Source: Dyadobacter frigoris (GTDB taxonomy: Bacteria > Bacteroidota > Bacteroidia > Cytophagales > Spirosomataceae). Taken from it: a stretch of DNA of 64,000 nucleotides. Location of the stretch: the NCBI RefSeq assembly GCF_005280585.1, contig NZ_SZVO01000012.1:124001-188000 (forward strand), read 5' to 3'. This document shows positions 37,541 through 47,161 of this stretch, one piece after another. The translations under genes and the position numbers were made by a program. The notes beneath the pieces were generated by a model. That model had not been told where the DNA came from. It did not search any database and saw only the letters and a program-made list of their open reading frames with translations. Numbering within the stretch: position 1 is the first letter of the stretch; every line of letters starts with the position of its first letter.

Positions 37541-39205
37541 ATGAAAACTACCGAACTTTCTTTGCAGCGTTATTTTCCATGGTTGCTTTTGGTTGGGATA
37601 TTATTGAACATGCCAGGCCTGTGGCTGGACGTGATGGAACCCGACGGAGCGTTATACGCCACAATTGCCAAACACATTGTGCTTCATAACGACTGGATCA
37701 ATTTGTTTGGAGACGGGCACGACTGGCTTGACAAGCCGCATTTTCCTTTCTGGATGGCTGCTATCAGTTATAAAGTGCTTGGTATTAATGGCTTTGCCTA
37801 TAAGTTTCCGGCATTTGTTTTCTGGCTTTTGAGCCTTTTTTATACTTATGTCACAGCGCGGGATTTGTTTAATGCCACAGTCGCCAAAATATCATTATTG
37901 CTTTACACAGTGGCTCTGCATAGTACGCTGGCCAATTTTGATGTGCGGGCAGAACCCTATTTAACAGCCTGTACCATTGCTGCAATCTGGCATATGCTTA
38001 ATATTTATAAAGGGAAACACTGGCTCAATATCGTTGCAGCGGCATTTTTTATCGCCTGTGCTGTGATGACAAAAGGAATTTTTATACTAATAACCATAGG
38101 TTCCGGATGGTTTATTTTCCTGATAATTACACATCAGTCGAAACAGTTTTTGAATTACCGCTGGTGGGTTATACTTGCGCTTTCTTTTATTTTCATCATT
38201 CCCGAATTATATAGCTTATACATCCAGTTCGACCTGCATCCCGAGAAAATAGTTTTTGGAAGAACGAATGTTTCCGGCCTTCGTTTCTTTTTCTGGGATA
38301 GTCAGTTCGGGCGTTTTTTTAATACGGGCCCGATTAAAGGAAGGGGAGATCTTAGTTTCTTTTTGCATACCACTTTGTGGGCATTCCTGCCGTGGTCGGC
38401 CGGATTGGTTGGAGGTCTTGTTTATTTATTTCGCTACGAAAAGGATAATAATTCCTCACGCTGGATCATTTATGGCAGCACGCTGGTTACATTTGTGCTG
38501 TTTTCTTTATCAAAATTTCAGTTGCCGCATTACATCGTTATTGAATTTCCTTACTTCGCTATCATCACCGCCTATTTTTTATATCAAAAAGCAAACGATC
38601 CGATACTTGGCTGGTTTGCTGCTATCCAAAACGGGCTTTTGTATATTTTGTGCGGTTTGATTTTGTATCTTTTTTATATTACCAATATTCAAAATGCCTG
38701 GATCGGGGCAGTTTTAGCAGTTTCGATAGTCATAATTTCTGCATTTTTCAGAGACAAGATCGTGCTTCGAAAAATACTTTTCAGAGGATATGCCACGGCT
38801 TTGATGTTGTATATTTTTCTGTTTGTATTTTTCTATCCTTTTTTGCTTCAATATCAGTCAGGAGCAAGTGCTGCAAAAATGATTTCACAAAAAGATGGAG
38901 ATATTCCCGTAGCTTCTTATCAGTCCTTTTCTTACGCTTTTGAGTTTTATTCGCCAGGCGGCGTTAATCTTATCAAAAACACGGATCAGTTGGATGATTT
39001 TATAGACAATAATCCCTGTTATTTGTACACATCTGCCGCTGTTGGTGATAGTTTGATGAGATCCGGAATTGATGCGGAAATTGTTTCCGCATCACAGAAT
39101 TTTCATATTACAAAACTCAAACTGGGATTTCTTGACTATAAAAAAAGGGGAAAAGCTCTTGAAAAAAGATACCTGTTGTATATAAACGATTCGGATCCGG
39201 ACTGA
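37541..39205 (+). CDS. GT39/ArnT-type membrane glycosyltransferase
   Basis: The protein has 554 residues from ATG 37541; a TTG nine codons earlier opens a longer frame. About twelve membrane helices are predicted. The first periplasmic loop has WLDVMEPDGALYATIAKH, matching the catalytic DE/DP region of polyprenyl-phosphate sugar transferases, and continues with DWLDKPHFPFWMAA, the conserved KPP/KPH-type motif of ArnT-like proteins. It sits in the inner membrane and transfers a sugar from a lipid-linked donor to an unknown acceptor. Confidence 0.85.
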   Translation: MKTTELSLQRYFPWLLLVGILLNMPGLWLDVMEPDGALYATIAKHIVLHNDWINLFGDGHDWLDKPHFPFWMAAISYKVLGINGFAYKFPAFVFWLLSLFYTYVTARDLFNATVAKISLLLYTVALHSTLANFDVRAEPYLTACTIAAIWHMLNIYKGKHWLNIVAAAFFIACAVMTKGIFILITIGSGWFIFLIITHQSKQFLNYRWWVILALSFIFIIPELYSLYIQFDLHPEKIVFGRTNVSGLRFFFWDSQFGRFFNTGPIKGRGDLSFFLHTTLWAFLPWSAGLVGGLVYLFRYEKDNNSSRWIIYGSTLVTFVLFSLSKFQLPHYIVIEFPYFAIITAYFLYQKANDPILGWFAAIQNGLLYILCGLILYLFYITNIQNAWIGAVLAVSIVIISAFFRDKIVLRKILFRGYATALMLYIFLFVFFYPFLLQYQSGASAAKMISQKDGDIPVASYQSFSYAFEFYSPGGVNLIKNTDQLDDFIDNNPCYLYTSAAVGDSLMRSGIDAEIVSASQNFHITKLKLGFLDYKKRGKALEKRYLLYINDSDPD

Positions 39206-39215
39206 CAACAACCGT

Positions 39216-39809
39216 TCAAAACGAATAGCCAATACCAACTCGTCCGCCAGGATTGATCATGCTTTGTCTTGCTCCTTGCCGCGAATCTCCAAAATTTAAA
39301 TAGGCATGTCTTTCTAAAAATGGATTGACAAAAATAGCAACATTTCTGTACTTATATTTTAATCCTGCCCCCAGTCCAAGTCCGATACCGGATTGTTTAT
39401 TTATGCTAGCTTGTTGCCTTTTGATTTCAGTATCGATAAGTAAACCACCGTTTATAAAAAAATACCTGAGAAATGTTAAATGAGCATAAACAGGAATAGA
39501 AATCAGTTTGATAGTTTGCTTAATATCCGGAATTACCACATCCGGATTGTCAACATAATCAAGTTTGAAATGATAAATTGCGTAATCAATTCCGGTTTCA
39601 AGCGTGATGATTTTTGTACTTTTCATATGATATCTCACTCCAAACGAGCTTGATGCCACCGGCCGGTAACCAGCTCCGCCATCCACTGACTTGTTGTAAA
39701 CGGGCTCAGGATTTGAAAGTGCATACGTTAAAAATAAGGTGTTGCTATTTTGTGCGAAACAAGTAAAATTTAACAAAAGGATAACACTAAACAGGAAGAG
39801 GTTTTTCAT
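39216..39809 (-). CDS. Outer-membrane beta-barrel protein
   Basis: The protein has 197 residues from the ATG at 39809, where a signal peptide begins (MKNLFLFSVILLLNFTCFAQ). The rest alternates polar and hydrophobic residues in eight or so strands (SFGVRYHMKSTKIITLETGIDYAI, GIGLGLGAGLKYKYRNV) and ends in Phe (RVGIGYSF), as expected for a small porin-like barrel. The CAP protein gene ends 66 bases upstream on the same strand. Confidence 0.8.
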   Translation of the reverse strand: MKNLFLFSVILLLNFTCFAQNSNTLFLTYALSNPEPVYNKSVDGGAGYRPVASSSFGVRYHMKSTKIITLETGIDYAIYHFKLDYVDNPDVVIPDIKQTIKLISIPVYAHLTFLRYFFINGGLLIDTEIKRQQASINKQSGIGLGLGAGLKYKYRNVAIFVNPFLERHAYLNFGDSRQGARQSMINPGGRVGIGYSF

Positions 39810-39875
39810 AACAAATTGAGTAAAATATACAGGATCAATATTTGTGTTAAGATAGTATACGTCAGTCACATTTGA

Positions 39876-40547
39876 TTACTTTTCTCCGCCGAAATTTTGA
39901 ACCAGTCGTGCATACGGCGCGCGCCTTTCCTGGTATGGTGAGCCGCTTAATCTGGCTGCACATCCCAAATAGGTATAGTGCGTATTTAAAAGATTTGCCC
40001 GATGCGGAGTAGATTCCATCCACTGGCGGACACAATAATGGGCATAATCTGCATAGGTATAGGGCTGACAAATTGTGTTTTCATCCATGTCCAGAAATTC
40101 GTAATGACGTAGGCCGGAGTTCCAATGAACACCAAACCATTGTTTTGTAACCAGCGTTTGGTACTGGCCAATGTTTTCAGCGGTTCGCCTAAAACGTTTC
40201 GTAATCAATTCAATTCTTTTATCTGCTGTTCTTTCAAAACCACTGTACGGATTTCTGTGATTATAGAAATTATTGACAATCATCGAACGTGCATGATTGG
40301 ACGAGGAAAGATATAAGCTGAAATCGTAGGTGAAAATAGGTATTCCGTTTTTCCTTCGCGCCTCGTTTGTGGCCTGGAAAATCGCTGCGTCAAGAAGTAA
40401 AGTATCCGGTGCGTTGAGTGGAATGATTTGCTGCAATTTTGGTAAGGCGAAAAAATCTTCATCCGTCATGCCATAATACCCGAGCTTGCCGCTGTTGAGG
40501 AGCGCATATACATCCATAAACATTCCAAAGATTAGAAAATATCTCAT
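39876..40547 (-). CDS. CAP-domain (SCP/PR-1) protein
   Basis: The protein has 223 residues from the ATG at 40547. The CAP fold is recognisable: DAAIFQATNEARRKNGIPIF, SSNHARSMIVNNFYNHRNP (first His and Glu region), RRTAENIGQ, VRQWMESTPHRANLLNTHY and YLGCAARL. The first hydrophobic stretch (MRYFLIFGMFMDVYAL) is a weak signal peptide or anchor. Bacterial CAP proteins are secreted, and their biochemical role is unsettled. Confidence 0.87.
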   Translation of the reverse strand: MRYFLIFGMFMDVYALLNSGKLGYYGMTDEDFFALPKLQQIIPLNAPDTLLLDAAIFQATNEARRKNGIPIFTYDFSLYLSSSNHARSMIVNNFYNHRNPYSGFERTADKRIELITKRFRRTAENIGQYQTLVTKQWFGVHWNSGLRHYEFLDMDENTICQPYTYADYAHYCVRQWMESTPHRANLLNTHYTYLGCAARLSGSPYQERRAPYARLVQNFGGEK

Positions 40548-40630
40548 CGCCGACAAACTTTAAATTTGTTAAATTTATTGATTTTGTTTTGTATTTTAAT
40601 GTAATAGTGATGAAATTAATACGATAAAAG

Positions 40631-40664
40631 AAAAGCAGTGATAAACGAATTTACCACTGCTTTT
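40631..40664. terminator. Terminator after the DUF1080 gene
   Basis: AAAAGCAGTG (40631-40640) pairs with CACTGCTTTT (40655-40664). The stem extends inward with TAAA/TTTA after one mismatch. It lies 35 bases after the stop of the minus-strand DUF1080 gene. Confidence 0.8.
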
Positions 40665-40698
40665 TGCTGCTTATATGTTTGTAAAATACTGACCTGTT

Positions 40699-41673
40699 TT
40701 ATTTGGCAGGCGTAATTACGATGTTACGATATTCAACCGGGCCGTGATCGCCCTGAATAAGCAACGGACCTGGCTCGCCTTCATTGCTATCTAAAGCACC
40801 GCCGGTAATTCCTGGAATTTCCTGGTTTGTGATTACCGTTTTGCCGTTTACAGCCAATGTCAGCATTCTGCCAACAAGTGTTAAATCAAAAGTCTGCCAT
40901 TCGCCAGCTTCTTTTGCCATCATTTCGCTGGGACTGATAAATCCGTAAACAGCGCCCAGTTGGTCGACAGCCGGTTCAAGACCTTTGCCATCAGTCACCT
41001 GCATTTCATAACGTCCTCTCAAATAAACACCGCTGTTGCTTCCTTTTGGTATGCGGAATTCCACGTGTAATTTGAAATCACCGTATTTAGCATCTGTCAC
41101 CAGATTCGCTCCTGATTTTTCGCTTTTTAAGATACCATCTTTGGCAACCCACTGATTTGTTCCTTCTGCGTGCCATCCTTTTATTTCATTGCCACCAGTA
41201 AGCGGAATCGCTTTTCCCCAAACCGGTTGCGTAGTTTTACGAAGTGACGGTGCACGAACGCCGGTCCAGCTATACGTTTTACCATCAACTGTGTTCATCG
41301 TTCCACTCAATTTTTCTCCCGAAAGTGAGCCTTCAACAGTAAGATCTTTATCTCCTTTTTCCCACTGCGGCGGAATTGCGAAAGATAATTTTCCATCCTT
41401 AAAGTGAACTTCCGAGATAGGACGGGCACTTCCGGAGAAACCTACAAATTGTCCAATCAAAGTATGTGTTCCTGAATGTCTTACTTCCAGCCATGACGGA
41501 GAAGGTTTTCCCGCTACGTCAACGGTGATATCCCAACGCCCTTCAAGCGGAGATGCAAGTGGTTTTACAAGATTGCCGGCCGTAGCCGAACCTATGGCAA
41601 TCAGTAATGAAAGTGCCGGAAGTAAAAAGTACCGGGAAAGATGTTTTGGGTTGGTCAGGAATATTTTGTTCAT
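40699..41673 (-). CDS. Exported DUF1080 (3-keto-disaccharide hydrolase-like) protein
   Basis: The protein has 324 residues with a signal peptide (LLPALSLLIAIGSATAG). The N-terminal half is a beta-rich domain (LEGRWDITVDVAGKPSPSWLEV). The C-terminal half is DUF1080: NEIKGWHAEGTNQWVAKDGIL, DFKLHVEFRIPKGSNSGVYLRGRYEMQV and EWQTFDLTLVGRMLTLAVNG. DUF1080 proteins have a concanavalin-like fold, and several hydrolyse 3-keto-glycosides; here that is only a family-level inference. The gene is monocistronic with a terminator. Confidence 0.9.
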   Translation of the reverse strand: MNKIFLTNPKHLSRYFLLPALSLLIAIGSATAGNLVKPLASPLEGRWDITVDVAGKPSPSWLEVRHSGTHTLIGQFVGFSGSARPISEVHFKDGKLSFAIPPQWEKGDKDLTVEGSLSGEKLSGTMNTVDGKTYSWTGVRAPSLRKTTQPVWGKAIPLTGGNEIKGWHAEGTNQWVAKDGILKSEKSGANLVTDAKYGDFKLHVEFRIPKGSNSGVYLRGRYEMQVTDGKGLEPAVDQLGAVYGFISPSEMMAKEAGEWQTFDLTLVGRMLTLAVNGKTVITNQEIPGITGGALDSNEGEPGPLLIQGDHGPVEYRNIVITPAK

Positions 41674-41853
41674 AAAATTTTTAGAATATTAGAAGCCGTC
41701 AATTTACTTATAAATCTTAAATAAATTGTTTTTCGCAACAAATGCCGGGGAGGGAAAATTTATATTGAAATTCAGATTTTTAAAATATTTGAGAAAAAAC
41801 TAAATAACTTTCGGTTAATTAATCCCTCACAATATACAACTATACGATAGGCT

Positions 41854-43302
41854 ATGAAGAAAATGGAAACGCTGCTGCTCTTAATCCTGACAATTTATTT
41901 TGGCGCGGCATGTAACAAAAAAGAATCAGGCCAAGTGAAAATTTCTGTACATGCCACTGGACTGAAAAATTTGAAAGTTCAGGCTTTTACAAGCGATATG
42001 TTAAGTATGGAACCGGTTGTAATTTCAGAATCTGTGTTGGATAGCTCAGGAAATGCTGTTTTGGAATTTAAATCCGATCATCCGGTTTTAGGATTTGTAA
42101 AGATAGGTGATCTCGAAGCATCAGCATTTTCAGCTCCCGGCGATGAGTTTAAAATAATACTGGACAGTCTGCAAAAACCGCAAGGCATAAGATATGAAGG
42201 TGACGAAGCTGATGTTAACGATTACATTGTAAAGTGCTGGGCGGTACGCCTTAGACTCGATAAAGTGAATGACAAATATTATTTTCAATTGGAACAAGAC
42301 GAATTTTTAACTGTAAAAGATTCTCTTCAAGCTAACTATGAAAGACTTTATACACTTTTGAAAGAAAAAACAACCCTTGATCCTGAGCTTGACAAGGTAC
42401 TTGAAATACAGCAAAAAATGAATATCACTTATTTCGTCCACAATTATGTACGGTCTAAGTATGGAAGCCAAAACGAAATTCCTGAATCTATAAAAAGCAT
42501 TATTGATAAAGTACCTGACGATTCGCTTGCTCTGAAATATAAAATGAGTGCATACAGTCTGGTTGTCAACGCATTTTTGGAGTCCCGGATATATACTCCA
42601 CTGTTCAGAGAGTATAAGGGTTTATCACCGGATTCAATCAATGGAATGATGCCGGCTCTGGCTGTGGGGAAAATTGAAAAATCAGATTATCCGGAATTTC
42701 TGAAAGAATTTTTATTTGCGAAAAATGTAAATAACTATCTGATTTTTAATGGTATTACTCCGGAAGTGAATTCTATCTATCTGAAATTCAAAAAGACTTA
42801 CGAAGACGAAGATTATTTAAGTGCATTAAAAAAATCGTATGATAAATGGCTGGCGATCGGGCCGGGAAAACCTGCACCGGATTTCAGCGCAGATACGCCA
42901 GACGGCAAAAAAATCTCCCTTTCAGATCTGAAAGGAAAAGTTGTTTATATGGATGTGTGGGCTACATGGTGCGGACCGTGCAAAACAGAATTACCATTTT
43001 CCCGAAAAATTCAAAAAGATTTCGAAGGTAATGATCAAGTTACTTTTCTTTATGTTTCTATTGATGAAAGTATCCCTGACTGGCATAACATGCTGAAAAA
43101 AGATAAAGATTTCGTTGGAATCCATGTCAATCAACAACAACATCAGCAACCGGGCGCTATTTGGGAATCGTATCTTATGACGGGAATACCAAGATACGTC
43201 CTGATTGACGCCGACGGGAAAATTGTGCAGTCCAACGCGTCAAGACCATCGTCTGGAAAAGTAACCGGAGAAATAAAGATGCTTCTAACCAGAAAACGTT
43301 AG
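41854..43302 (+). CDS. TlpA-like thioredoxin lipoprotein
   Basis: The protein has 482 residues. A lipobox (IYFGAAC) ends the signal peptide. Residues about 25-330 form a divergent, partly helical domain of the Bacteroidota DUF4369-TlpA type. The C-terminal AhpC/TSA-thioredoxin domain begins at KPAPDFSADTPDGKKISLSD and has the active site WCGPC near 371-375 and the cis-Pro in TGIPRYVLID. It is anchored to the envelope and probably acts as a thiol-disulfide reductase. Confidence 0.9.
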   Translation: MKKMETLLLLILTIYFGAACNKKESGQVKISVHATGLKNLKVQAFTSDMLSMEPVVISESVLDSSGNAVLEFKSDHPVLGFVKIGDLEASAFSAPGDEFKIILDSLQKPQGIRYEGDEADVNDYIVKCWAVRLRLDKVNDKYYFQLEQDEFLTVKDSLQANYERLYTLLKEKTTLDPELDKVLEIQQKMNITYFVHNYVRSKYGSQNEIPESIKSIIDKVPDDSLALKYKMSAYSLVVNAFLESRIYTPLFREYKGLSPDSINGMMPALAVGKIEKSDYPEFLKEFLFAKNVNNYLIFNGITPEVNSIYLKFKKTYEDEDYLSALKKSYDKWLAIGPGKPAPDFSADTPDGKKISLSDLKGKVVYMDVWATWCGPCKTELPFSRKIQKDFEGNDQVTFLYVSIDESIPDWHNMLKKDKDFVGIHVNQQQHQQPGAIWESYLMTGIPRYVLIDADGKIVQSNASRPSSGKVTGEIKMLLTRKR

Positions 43303-43362
43303 TTAGCAAATAAAAAGAAATCAGGTTTTGGTATTTAAAGCCGCAACCTGAAATATCTTTCC

Positions 43363-43693
43363 TCAGGCGCCTCCGACTTTCGATTGCTCGGGTAATTCAT
43401 TATACCCTCCTGAGCGGTCATTCATGCCTTCATCACTTTTTACACTGTCAATTCGTTTGGATGACTTTTCCAAAAAGGATTTGAGGCTTTCCTCGGAATT
43501 CATTTTTCTCAAACTCATATGTGATATCGCCGCCATCCTGCAAATCGTTTTTTATATCTGAAAGCGAATCTTCCATAGGATGCCACCATTGTTTTAGCTT
43601 TTCCGGGGAAGTCCAGGCTTCGAAAAGTGTTTCTGCGGGAATTGTAAAGTCTTGGCTGAATTCAATGTTATATGCGTTTTCTTTGATTTCCAT
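43363..43693 (-). pseudogene. SRPBCC/AHSA1 gene relic, internal deletion and frameshift
   Basis: The first 66 or so residues are a good AHSA1/SRPBCC N-terminus: YNIEFSQDFTIPAETLFEAW, SPEKLKQWWHP and DLQDGGDITYEF. At about 43500 the frame runs into an out-of-frame tail and stops at 43448. In the shifted frame a plausible C-terminus continues (NSEESLKSFLEKSSKRI...) to TGA at 43363. LKSFLE resembles the last helix of the family. The middle of the domain (about 60-70 residues) is missing, so it is a deletion plus frameshift relic. Confidence 0.65.
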
Positions 43694-43823
43694 AATTTTA
43701 TATAATCTTTAATTAAATCTCTGTTTCACAGGATCATCGGAATAATCCCACAGCTGATCATCTATAATAATTATGCCTCAAAGAAAACTTTGATTTGGTT
43801 ATTTTGAAGTGGGGATAAAAGTA

Positions 43824-43853
43824 AAAAGGCTCTGAAATCCATCAGAGCCTTTT
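43824..43853. terminator. 12-bp-stem terminator
   Basis: AAAAGGCTCTGA (43824-43835) and TCAGAGCCTTTT (43842-43853) pair perfectly around six bases. It lies downstream of the small secreted protein gene on the minus strand. Confidence 0.85.
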
Positions 43854-43998
43854 ACTTGCTATATCTTAAGAAGTAATTCAAATTTGGTAGAGTACATCAA
43901 TTTAATCTTTGCAAAACCGCCTTGGGGATGAGTAAATCATAAGTATTATGCATACCTATATTTACTCTCTTATCCTTCTGACCGCTTTTTTGCTTCAA

Positions 43999-44241
43999 TT
44001 ATTTTTTATCGATGCTTTTCAATTTAAGCTCAACAATATTTGCTTTTTGAATGGCAGTTTTTGTTGATTCTGCTGATAAATTAACACGTTGTGGTGCTGG
44101 TCCGTCCAAAACCGGAAGTGAAGCAGGCAATACTTTATTTATCAGGGTAACTTTTGATTTTTCTTCGTTAGAAGCATTAGCACTTGTTGCGATAGTCATT
44201 GCTATTAAAGCTACTGCTATCATTTTGTTTGCATTTTTCAT
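43999..44241 (-). CDS. Small secreted protein of unknown function
   Basis: The protein has 80 residues. Residues 1-24 are a signal peptide (MKNANKMIAVALIAMTIATSANA). The mature part is 56 residues, Lys/Ser-rich, without cysteines or recognisable motifs. I do not recognise the family. Support that it is real comes from the signal peptide, a perfect promoter element 49 bases upstream and a strong terminator downstream. Confidence 0.7.
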   Translation of the reverse strand: MKNANKMIAVALIAMTIATSANASNEEKSKVTLINKVLPASLPVLDGPAPQRVNLSAESTKTAIQKANIVELKLKSIDKK

Positions 44242-44289
44242 AGATAATCATTTTTACAACTTTTCTGTTGTTCTTGTTTTATTACAATG

Positions 44290-44297
44290 CAAATATA
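44290..44297 (-). promoter_or_regulatory. Promoter -7 element of the small secreted protein gene
   Basis: TATATTTG on the minus strand matches TAnnTTTG exactly. Confidence 0.55.
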
Positions 44298-44743
44298 CCA
44301 CATATAATTATAAATTATACACTCAGTGAAAGTTATGGATATTTTTCAATATCATCAATAACTATATTTTGCCTGAAAAAACGATTTTTTACTTTATAAA
44401 TTATAGGATTATTTAAATATTGAAATTAAAATTGTAACCATTTTTGCAATTCCGGTGCATAATAAGATTTTGCATTGTTAACCACAAAGCAACGATCTTA
44501 TTAGTTAAAATTATAGTTCAATATTTTATATAGGTAAAAGATGCCTTTTTGATATTTTATTCTGAATGTACTTTGCCAATAGGCTTTTTTTGGATATCAA
44601 CCCAATTTTCTTTCTTTGATGGCGAAAAGTATTTTTAAAATAATTTAAAATATTTTTTATTATTGAGTAACCGGCGACCTTTTGGATCATAAAATGCCAG
44701 CTGACTTTTATTTTTGGTCAAAAAGCCAATCCTGATTTAGACT
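44298..44743. other. AT-rich gene-free stretch
   Basis: No coding frame, repeat or strong hairpin is seen. It separates the 3' end of the antiporter gene from the promoter of the small secreted protein gene, both on the minus strand. Confidence 0.45.
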
Positions 44744-46348
44744 TTAGTGTATATGATGATAAATTCGTGCTTCATCCAGATCCATCTGTTTTTCACGTTT
44801 TTTCAGGACTTCCTCGTCAAAATTATTTTCTTTTCGCATCCGCGATAATTCCCTTCGCAGGTTGCGCAGTATGTTATTTGTCACATGACCAAACCTGTCT
44901 ACTTTACCAATATTGTGCATGCTGGAAGCTAAAACCTGGGAATGAAGAAGGAGGTCCCTTTCGAGTTCAGATTTAAACCTTTGCAGCATTTCGTTTTCAG
45001 CAACATCAAAAGTGTAATTTTCATTGAGTTCTTTTAACGCAACATCAAGGAGGCGTTTATTAATATCTGCTTCCTGAATTGCATTTGGAATGACTGGTTT
45101 TTCTTCTTCAAATTTTAAAAATCGCACTAGAAAGGGTAACGTGATTCCCTGAAAAACCAATGTCACCAGGATGACCGTAAAGGTGATGAAGAGAATGAGA
45201 TTGCGTTGCGGAAAAAACTGACCATCATTAAGAATCAGCGGTACCGATAGGGCAGAAGCCAGTGAAACAACGCCGCGCATTCCTGCCCAACTGATCACGA
45301 ATACGCTTTGCCAGCTCTGTTTTATAGCTTTTGTACGAATTTTGGAACTTAGCCAGCCCGGAACAAAGGAGGTGAAAAACAACCATAACATCCGGACAAT
45401 TATCGTAAGAAGGCTTATCACAACAGCATATTTCAGCGCTTGCGCAATGGAATAACCATGTAAACCAGCTACAACGAGCGGTAGCTGAAGACCGATCAAT
45501 ATAAAAACAAGACCATTCAAAATGAAAACGATAACGGAACCCATCGCGGCTGAATGCATTCTGGAAACGGCGTAATTGTGCAGCTTTACAGATCTTGACG
45601 ACATAAATAATCCTCCGCTGACAACCGCCATAACACCGGAATATCCATAATGTTCCGCGACCAGATACATGAAATAAGGCGCAATGAGTTCCAGCGTTGC
45701 GTCCATACTCGGTGTTGTCGGCAGGTAACGGTGGATGATATAAAATAAGGCAGCGAAAGCAAGACCAGTCACTATGCCCATAAAACCGACAACTATAAAA
45801 GCAACCGCCGCTTCTTCTTTTATAAAGCGCCCTGTCAGTACGGCTTCCAGTGCAAAACGGAAAACGATCAAACTGGCAGCATCATTGAGCAGACTTTCAC
45901 CTTCCAGGATGGTAACCGTTTGCCGGGGAACTTTCATATCCTGTAGCACGGAATTGGCAGCAATAGCGTCGGGAGGGGAAATGATGGCTCCGAGAAGAAG
46001 CCCAAGCGGCATTGTAAAACCCGGAATGAAGGCGTTGGAAAAATAAGCAACGATGCAGGAAGTAAATAATACCAGCCCAAAAGCCAGCATAACGATGGAA
46101 CGTTTCCATTTCCAGAAGTTATTCCATGGCGTATTCCAGGCGGCCTGATATAACAAAGGCGGTAAAATAACCATAAAAACCCAGTCGGCCGATATTTTGA
46201 AACGAGGAACGCCGGGAATAAATGTGATGAGCAGTCCGGCTAAAACCAGAAAAATCGGGTAGGATATTTTCAGCTTTTGGCCTAACATAATCATCATAGA
46301 AACTGCAAAAAGCAGTAGAAGGGTAATCAACAAATTTTCGTGGAGCAT
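44744..46348 (-). CDS. CPA1-family Na+/H+ antiporter
   Basis: The protein has 534 residues with about twelve membrane helices in the first 410 residues and a helical, charged cytosolic tail. The core motifs are GAIISPPDAIAANSVL (ion-binding Asp) and ILEGESLLNDAASLIVFRFAL, both diagnostic of CPA1 exchangers. It exports Na+ (or K+) for H+ and helps pH and salt tolerance. An acyl carrier protein gene lies 87 bases upstream on the same strand. Confidence 0.93.
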   Translation of the reverse strand: MLHENLLITLLLLFAVSMMIMLGQKLKISYPIFLVLAGLLITFIPGVPRFKISADWVFMVILPPLLYQAAWNTPWNNFWKWKRSIVMLAFGLVLFTSCIVAYFSNAFIPGFTMPLGLLLGAIISPPDAIAANSVLQDMKVPRQTVTILEGESLLNDAASLIVFRFALEAVLTGRFIKEEAAVAFIVVGFMGIVTGLAFAALFYIIHRYLPTTPSMDATLELIAPYFMYLVAEHYGYSGVMAVVSGGLFMSSRSVKLHNYAVSRMHSAAMGSVIVFILNGLVFILIGLQLPLVVAGLHGYSIAQALKYAVVISLLTIIVRMLWLFFTSFVPGWLSSKIRTKAIKQSWQSVFVISWAGMRGVVSLASALSVPLILNDGQFFPQRNLILFITFTVILVTLVFQGITLPFLVRFLKFEEEKPVIPNAIQEADINKRLLDVALKELNENYTFDVAENEMLQRFKSELERDLLLHSQVLASSMHNIGKVDRFGHVTNNILRNLRRELSRMRKENNFDEEVLKKREKQMDLDEARIYHHIH

Positions 46349-46435
46349 TTTTTGGTTCAGACAGTTTAGTGTAAACCTTTTCCATGATGCTTGTTATTTT
46401 GGGTTGAAATGAAGAATTATTTGAAAGTTATTTGC

Positions 46436-46669
46436 TCAGGCTTCGGCTTTTTTCTTTAACAGATAATCAGAAAACTGTTTTACAGTTTGAAGATCCTGGT
46501 ACTCTTCGTCGGGAATGGCGATTTTGAACATATCTTCCATTTGTAAAACCAGATCGACGGTATCCAAGCTATCTAATCCAAGATCTTTGGACAAATTGGA
46601 GTCGTCTTTAATTGAAGTAAATGGAAGACCGGTATTGGCCGCCAACAGTGCTCTGAGCTGATCGTTCAT
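46436..46669 (-). CDS. Acyl carrier protein
   Basis: The protein has 77 residues. GLDSLDTVDLVLQMED is the phosphopantetheine site with Ser34. It is acidic and four-helical, as usual for type II ACPs. No ketosynthase, acyl-ACP enzyme or phosphopantetheinyl transferase is nearby, so it is either a second, specialised carrier or a housekeeping copy apart from its partners. It may be cotranscribed with the antiporter gene. Confidence 0.92.
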   Translation of the reverse strand: MNDQLRALLAANTGLPFTSIKDDSNLSKDLGLDSLDTVDLVLQMEDMFKIAIPDEEYQDLQTVKQFSDYLLKKKAEA

Positions 46670-47161
46670 ATGAAATTCTTTTTTAGTTTTATGGAGGAAA
46701 AATTTCCTTGTAAAATTATCTCATCGGATCTCAGGCGATTTTTAATGTTTTAGTTAATGAAAACTTGCTATTGGAAAAGTAATCCTTAGCAGTCGTCAAA
46801 TTGATAATACTGACAAGCTCGTTTTAATGTGGCAGCTTTAAAAATATTTAAGATTCGTTAACATTTGGTCGGGGTATGGTGAGTCATATAAGACTAACTC
46901 CTGATGTCTTATTCTTGTTGTATGTAAATCTTGTTTTTTGGTTACATTCCGGTGGACTGGTATATACTCTCCAAATGACCCAGGTATTTATCCAACTAAT
47001 TTGAGAAGTACTTGTAATTTTTTAAGAATATTGTAATTTATTTGGACGAATTTAAAATAAGCTTAAACTTGTATGGATTAATTCAATTTGGAATGATTAA
47101 GCCTAGTGATTTAATCATTCTTTTTAGATAGAACTTATTGAACTATACGGTCTGGCGTCTT
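46670..47161. other. Gene-free divergent region
   Basis: It contains the promoters of the divergent ACP and PepSY genes. I see no repeats, strong hairpins or small frames worth reporting. Confidence 0.45.

Noticed and set aside
43866..43998. 18-codon frame downstream of the small secreted protein gene
   Set aside because: It is too short, with no promoter or conservation evidence.
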